Positions 62,138 to 64,000 of a stretch of 64,000 bases of DNA are shown piece by piece. Position 1 is the stretch's first letter; each line of letters starts with the position of its first letter. A model generated the notes under the pieces. That model saw only the letters and a program-made list of their open reading frames with translations, ran no database searches and was not told the origin of the DNA. The stretch is from Sediminispirochaeta bajacaliforniensis DSM 16054 (GTDB lineage: Bacteria; Spirochaetota; Spirochaetia; DSM-16054; Sediminispirochaetaceae), in assembly GCF_000378205.1 (NCBI RefSeq), contig NZ_KB899415.1, positions 1 through 64,000 of the forward strand, given 5' to 3'. Position numbers and translations under genes: made by a program.

Positions 62138-62784
62138 AAAAACGTATCGTGGTTGTCGATGATCATCCCATTGTCAGGCAGGGCTTTGTTCTGCTCATCA
62201 ATCAGGAAGCCGATCTCGAAGTGGTAGGACAGGCAGAAGATCCCTCGGCTGCTTTGACGATTATTTCCGCGACCAAGCCTGACCTTGTGTTGGTGGACCT
62301 TTCGTTGAAGAACGGGGACGGGCTTGAAATGATCAAGGATTTGTCTCGCCTCTATCCCGAACTGCTGATGCTGGCTGTAAGCCTTCATGATGAAAATGTC
62401 TATGCGGAACGAGCTTTACGTGCCGGTGCCAAGGGCTATATCATGAAAAGTGAGGCCACCGACAGCGTGATGATAGCGATTCGACAGGTTTTGTCGGGAG
62501 GTTTTTTCCTTAGTGCCAAGATGAATGAAAGGCTACTGACCCGCCTTACCACTGCCGGTAAGCAGGATACGATAGATCCGATGGCCCGTTTAAGCGATAG
62601 AGAGTTTGAAGTGTTTCAGCTTATCGGACAAGGCTATGATACCCGGCTCATTGCAGAGTCCCTTTGTCTCAGCATCAAGACGATCGAAACCTATAAGTCT
62701 CATCTGAAAACAAAGCTCGATCTGAAAAACTCGACGGAGCTTATGCAGCGGGCCGTTGAATGGAGTGTGAAGCATCGAAGATAA
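62134..62784 (+). CDS. NarL/FixJ-family response regulator (216 aa)
   Basis: The receiver has V-V-D-D-H-P-I-V at the start, phosphoacceptor Asp in L-V-L-V-D-L-S-L and Lys in Y-I-M-K-S. The C-terminal LuxR-type helix-turn-helix reads L-S-D-R-E-F-E-V-F-Q-L-I-G-Q-G, then I-A-E-S-L-C-L-S-I-K-T-I-E-T-Y. Partner of the kinase immediately upstream. Targets unknown. The next kinase gene begins 4 bp downstream. Confidence 0.93.
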   Translation: MKKRIVVVDDHPIVRQGFVLLINQEADLEVVGQAEDPSAALTIISATKPDLVLVDLSLKNGDGLEMIKDLSRLYPELLMLAVSLHDENVYAERALRAGAKGYIMKSEATDSVMIAIRQVLSGGFFLSAKMNERLLTRLTTAGKQDTIDPMARLSDREFEVFQLIGQGYDTRLIAESLCLSIKTIETYKSHLKTKLDLKNSTELMQRAVEWSVKHRR

Positions 62785-62788
62785 AAGT

Positions 62789-64000
62789 ATGCATGAAACA
62801 GAACAGAAAGCTCCCTCCATCCTTGTTGTAGAAGATGAAAGCATAGTAGCCATGGATATGGAACGTCGGCTGCGGGGATTGGGCTACCATGTGGTCGGGC
62901 GTGTCCTTACCGGAAAAGATGCTGTTCAGCAGGATGATCTGTTGCATCCTGATATTGTGCTTATGGATATTCATCTAAAGGGCGATATGGACGGTATCGA
63001 GGCCTCTACATACATTCGAAGCAAACGTGATGTTCCCATTATCTACATCACTGCCTATTCAGATGATAAAACCCTTGAGCGAGCCAAGGCGACCCAACCT
63101 TACGGATATATCTTGAAGCCATTTCAGGAACGCGAAATCCATTCGGTTATCGAGATGGCCCTTTACAAACATCATGCCGAGACGGAGTTGAAGCGCGCCA
63201 AGCGGGAAGCGGAAGAGGGGCTGCGGGCGAGAAACGAGTTTCTTGCGAATATGAGCCATGAGTTTCGTACTCCGATTAATTCAATACTGGGTATGGCTAC
63301 GCTTGCCAAGGAACGAAGCGATTCGTCCGAGGTAGGGGAGTATCTTGATCTTTTGATTGAGTCGGGAAAAGGCCTGTTGGATATGGTCAGTTCGGTTCTC
63401 GATTATGCAAAGATAGAATCGGACCGATTTAAACTTGTCATGTCGAATCTTAATGTTTCTTCAATGGTGAAGAAGATACGGGAACGGTTTGCCTATCAAA
63501 TTGCCCAAAGCGATGTTGATTTTTCCATCACCGTCGCGCCGGGGGTTCCGAAACTTCTCTGGTGTGATGAGGAGAAATATTATCAGATCATATTGAATTT
63601 GGTTTCAAATGCCTTGAAGTTTACCTCTCGGGGGGAGGTTTCGGTGACAATTTCCGCCGGAGAAAAAATTGATCAGGCAGGCGGTTCTCTTTTGCTTAAG
63701 GTGGTGGATACAGGGGTGGGAATTGCCAAAGATCAACAGGACCACATCTTTCGGGCCTTTACCCAGGTAGACGGTTCGGCGACAAGAACCTTCGGCGGAA
63801 CAGGCCTCGGTCTTACAATCGTAAAGCAATTCGTCGATCAGGTCGGAGGTTCTATCGAGCTTACAAGTGATACGGGAAAGGGCACGGAGGTTGTGGTGAA
63901 GCTGCCTGTCAGAATCTCTACCGGAGCGGAACATCGTATTGGCCACGACGAAGGCTCCACATTTCCCGATACGCCCATCAATATGTCTGATTTTGCCGAG
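62789..64000 (+). CDS. Receiver-histidine kinase, 3' end beyond the window (404+ aa)
   Basis: The frame is open from ATG 62789 to the window end. The receiver (~8-125) has D-E-S-I-V-A-M-D, phosphoacceptor Asp in V-L-M-D-I-H-L and I-L-K-P-F, and is closely similar to the receiver of the kinase at 60734, suggesting duplication. A short coiled link leads to HisKA with M-S-H-E-F-R-T-P-I near residue 157. The ATPase has N-L-V-S-N-A-L-K-F, D-T-G-V-G-I and G-G-T-G-L-G-L-T-I, ending near 375. At least 30 further residues follow, so another receiver or Hpt domain may lie downstream (hybrid BarA-like kinase). Confidence 0.88.
   Translation, partial: MHETEQKAPSILVVEDESIVAMDMERRLRGLGYHVVGRVLTGKDAVQQDDLLHPDIVLMDIHLKGDMDGIEASTYIRSKRDVPIIYITAYSDDKTLERAKATQPYGYILKPFQEREIHSVIEMALYKHHAETELKRAKREAEEGLRARNEFLANMSHEFRTPINSILGMATLAKERSDSSEVGEYLDLLIESGKGLLDMVSSVLDYAKIESDRFKLVMSNLNVSSMVKKIRERFAYQIAQSDVDFSITVAPGVPKLLWCDEEKYYQIILNLVSNALKFTSRGEVSVTISAGEKIDQAGGSLLLKVVDTGVGIAKDQQDHIFRAFTQVDGSATRTFGGTGLGLTIVKQFVDQVGGSIELTSDTGKGTEVVVKLPVRISTGAEHRIGHDEGSTFPDTPINMSDFAE

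Overview
The window reads as chromosome of a free-living spirochaete. The evidence is a flagellar run flgF-flgG-flgA-flgI-flgJ followed by a sigma factor (the order I know from Borrelia), a large protein resembling spirochaete DUF5312 proteins, many lipoproteins, spoVG beside ispE, and solute-binding proteins with the acidic start typical of spirochaetes. A Sediminispirochaeta/Spirochaeta-type organism fits best; this is inference from gene content and order, since no rRNA is present.

Layout. (1) 1-9.8 kb is a mosaic accessory region: two small lipoproteins, an AraC regulator beside a twice-frameshifted MefA-like exporter, an integron-type attC site, a truncated InlB-repeat lipoprotein, a MarR regulator with a MATE-acetyltransferase fusion exporter, and dead tyrosine recombinase and IS66 genes. 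(2) 9.8-16.8 kb is a LacI-controlled sugar-uptake operon with an unfamiliar 672-residue carbohydrate-type protein and an endonuclease/exonuclease/phosphatase-fold enzyme; it has no ATPase of its own. (3) 17-19.7 kb holds a MerR remnant, a DUF5714 gene and a SatD pair. (4) 19.7-27.9 kb is an iron/organophosphate-type ABC transporter, a PhoB/PhoR-like pair and a phosphohexomutase. (5) 28-32.8 kb is the flagellar rod/P-ring operon and sigma factor. (6) 32.8-52.7 kb is housekeeping: tsaD, a MinD-like ATPase, apt, tRNAs, argS, rplU-prp-rpmA-obg-nadD-yqeK-LCP-rsfS, ispE, spoVG, rplY, pth, tilS and ftsH. (7) 52.7-56.2 kb encodes two envelope proteins. (8) 56.2-64 kb is a chemotaxis/signalling operon (STAS, cheA, cheR, cheB, then sensor kinase, NarL-type regulator and hybrid kinase, the last cut by the window edge).

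The strongest unusual signals are these. A ~120-nt repeat, present in two full copies and one 5'-truncated copy, folds into a multibranched RNA-like structure with covarying stems and always ends at ATG(A); this recalls the HEARO/omega-RNA class. There is a lone attC site outside any visible integron. CheA carries a compact MshEN-like (c-di-GMP-type) tandem motif. A back-to-back promoter pair drives two apparently leaderless genes (a cheX-like gene and ispE), and satD also looks leaderless. An Asp/Glu-rich protein without Lys or Arg sits between rsfS and cheX. A Prp protease gene lies beside an L27 gene that lacks the N-terminal extension Prp normally removes.

No CRISPR array, rRNA operon or intact prophage is visible. 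All coordinates, motifs and structures were read by eye; no database search was run.
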